This document shows positions 63,447-64,000 of a DNA stretch of 64,000 nt, piece after piece. The stretch comes from Lacihabitans sp. CS3-21 (GTDB lineage: Bacteria > Bacteroidota > Bacteroidia > Cytophagales > Spirosomataceae): the NCBI RefSeq assembly GCF_024343675.1, contig NZ_RJUD01000112.1, positions 124,001 to 188,000 on the forward strand. Direction: 5' to 3'. Made by a program: the position numbers and the translations under genes. Every line of letters starts with the position of its first letter. The stretch's first letter is position 1. A model generated the notes under the pieces. It was not told the DNA's origin, searched no databases, and saw only the letters and a list, made by a program, of their open reading frames with translations.

Positions 63447-64000
63447 GCACCAAAGAGAACGCATATCAAATCTTTCCTTAAACTTATTCGTTGGAACAAC
63501 CTGCTCATTATTGCTTTTTCGCAATATTTGGTTAGGTATTTCTTGATTGAAAATGCTACTATTTCAATTTGGTTAGACTGGAGATTTGCAATTTTGGTTT
63601 TATCCACGGTTTTTATAGCGGCTGGAGGATATATCATCAATGATTATTTTGATGTAAAAATAGACCAAATAAATAAACCCAATGAAGTGTTTGTCGGAAG
63701 GATTATCAAGCGGAGATATGCTTTGCTCACACATCAAATATTTAGCGGAATTGGCGTTTTGATGGCACTTTTATTGGGTTGGAGAATATTATTAATAAAT
63801 GTGTTTTCAGTGAGTATTTTATGGTTTTATGCATCCATATTCAAGAAAAAACCATTTTCAGGAAATTTGATTGTTGCCTTATTAACGGCTTTGTCTATTA
63901 GCGAAATTGCTCTTTACTATGAGCCAAATCGCATAATTATCCATGTATATGCACTTTTTGCATTTTTCATTAATCTAGTACGAGAGATTATTAAAGACTT
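63447..64000 (+). CDS. UbiA-family prenyltransferase (cut by right edge; no standard start)
   Basis: The plus frame from 63447, just after a TGA at 63444-63446, is open to the window edge. It encodes SFLKLIRWNNLLIIAFSQYL, membrane helices and the aspartate-rich NDYFDVKIDQINKPNE, the UbiA prenyl-diphosphate/Mg site. This fits geranylgeranylglycerol-phosphate geranylgeranyltransferase-like or digeranyl-type enzymes and would pair with the GGGPS at 53-54 kb. No ATG, GTG or TTG lies in frame before the conserved N-terminus; the first in-frame TTG falls inside it. So the start is non-standard, or the sequence has a frameshift near 63460-63475. The boundary is given as the first open base. Confidence 0.8.

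Overview
The window looks like chromosomal DNA of a low-GC Bacteroidota bacterium, most likely a free-living Cytophagales-type organism (the order is inference). Support: a gliding/type IX secretion C-terminal sorting domain, a TonB receptor with a HYC_CC_PP partner, bacillithiol synthase BshA, GGGP synthase of the Bacteroidetes clade, many small secreted proteins ending their signal peptides in FSQ/FAQ/FGQ, very few Shine-Dalgarno sequences, and TAnnTTTG-type -7 promoter boxes. No rRNA, tRNA, CRISPR array, insertion sequence or complete prophage was seen.

Layout. 1-2.1 kb: YdeI-family gene (cut by the left edge) coupled to a DUF1761-like membrane gene, a WYL regulator and a decayed stretch. 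2.2-5.4 kb: large secreted Asp-box beta-propeller protein. 5.75-7.75 kb: AT-rich three-gene operon of a pentapeptide-repeat/two-helix channel-like protein, a nucleotidyltransferase and a small helical protein, a candidate toxin-antitoxin or defence unit. 8-16.3 kb: secreted beta-helix protein, Asp-box protein, beta-lactamase-fold lipoprotein, membrane-fused spermidine-synthase-like protein and two unknowns. 16.3-28.9 kb: DNA polymerase I, vanadium-haloperoxidase-like protein, a planctomycete-type cytochrome (PSCyt)/DUF1501 pair, catalase-peroxidase KatG, Gly-zipper lipoprotein and DUF1080 protein. 29-37.6 kb: membrane protein plus START-domain protein, MetH divergent from an Lrp/AsnC regulator across a 19-bp palindrome, DUF1295 protein and L,D-transpeptidase.

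38-45.4 kb is the most unusual part: one same-strand cluster of four exported proteins, namely a LamG-caspase with an intact His/Cys dyad, two caspase-like paralogues whose catalytic His is Arg and which carry one or four copies of a repeat I do not recognise, and a papain-like protease with a DUF4384-like tail. The arrangement suggests an envelope proteolytic or signalling system in which pseudo-caspases act with one active caspase and one papain-like enzyme.

45.5-51.7 kb: TPR histidine kinase, then a probable copper/heavy-metal cluster (HYC_CC_PP protein, TonB receptor, HMA protein, OsmC, Cys-rich peptide). 51.8-64 kb: core metabolism (thymidylate synthase, FolK, GGGP synthase, RecQ), a secreted T9SS metalloprotease-like protein, a Qnr-like pentapeptide protein, a HAD phosphatase coupled to an ABC exporter, BshA, and a UbiA-type prenyltransferase that runs off the right edge and has no ordinary start codon. 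Several short stretches of orphan coding-like sequence without starts (around 1.9, 27.6, 31.0 and 37.8 kb) look like gene relics.
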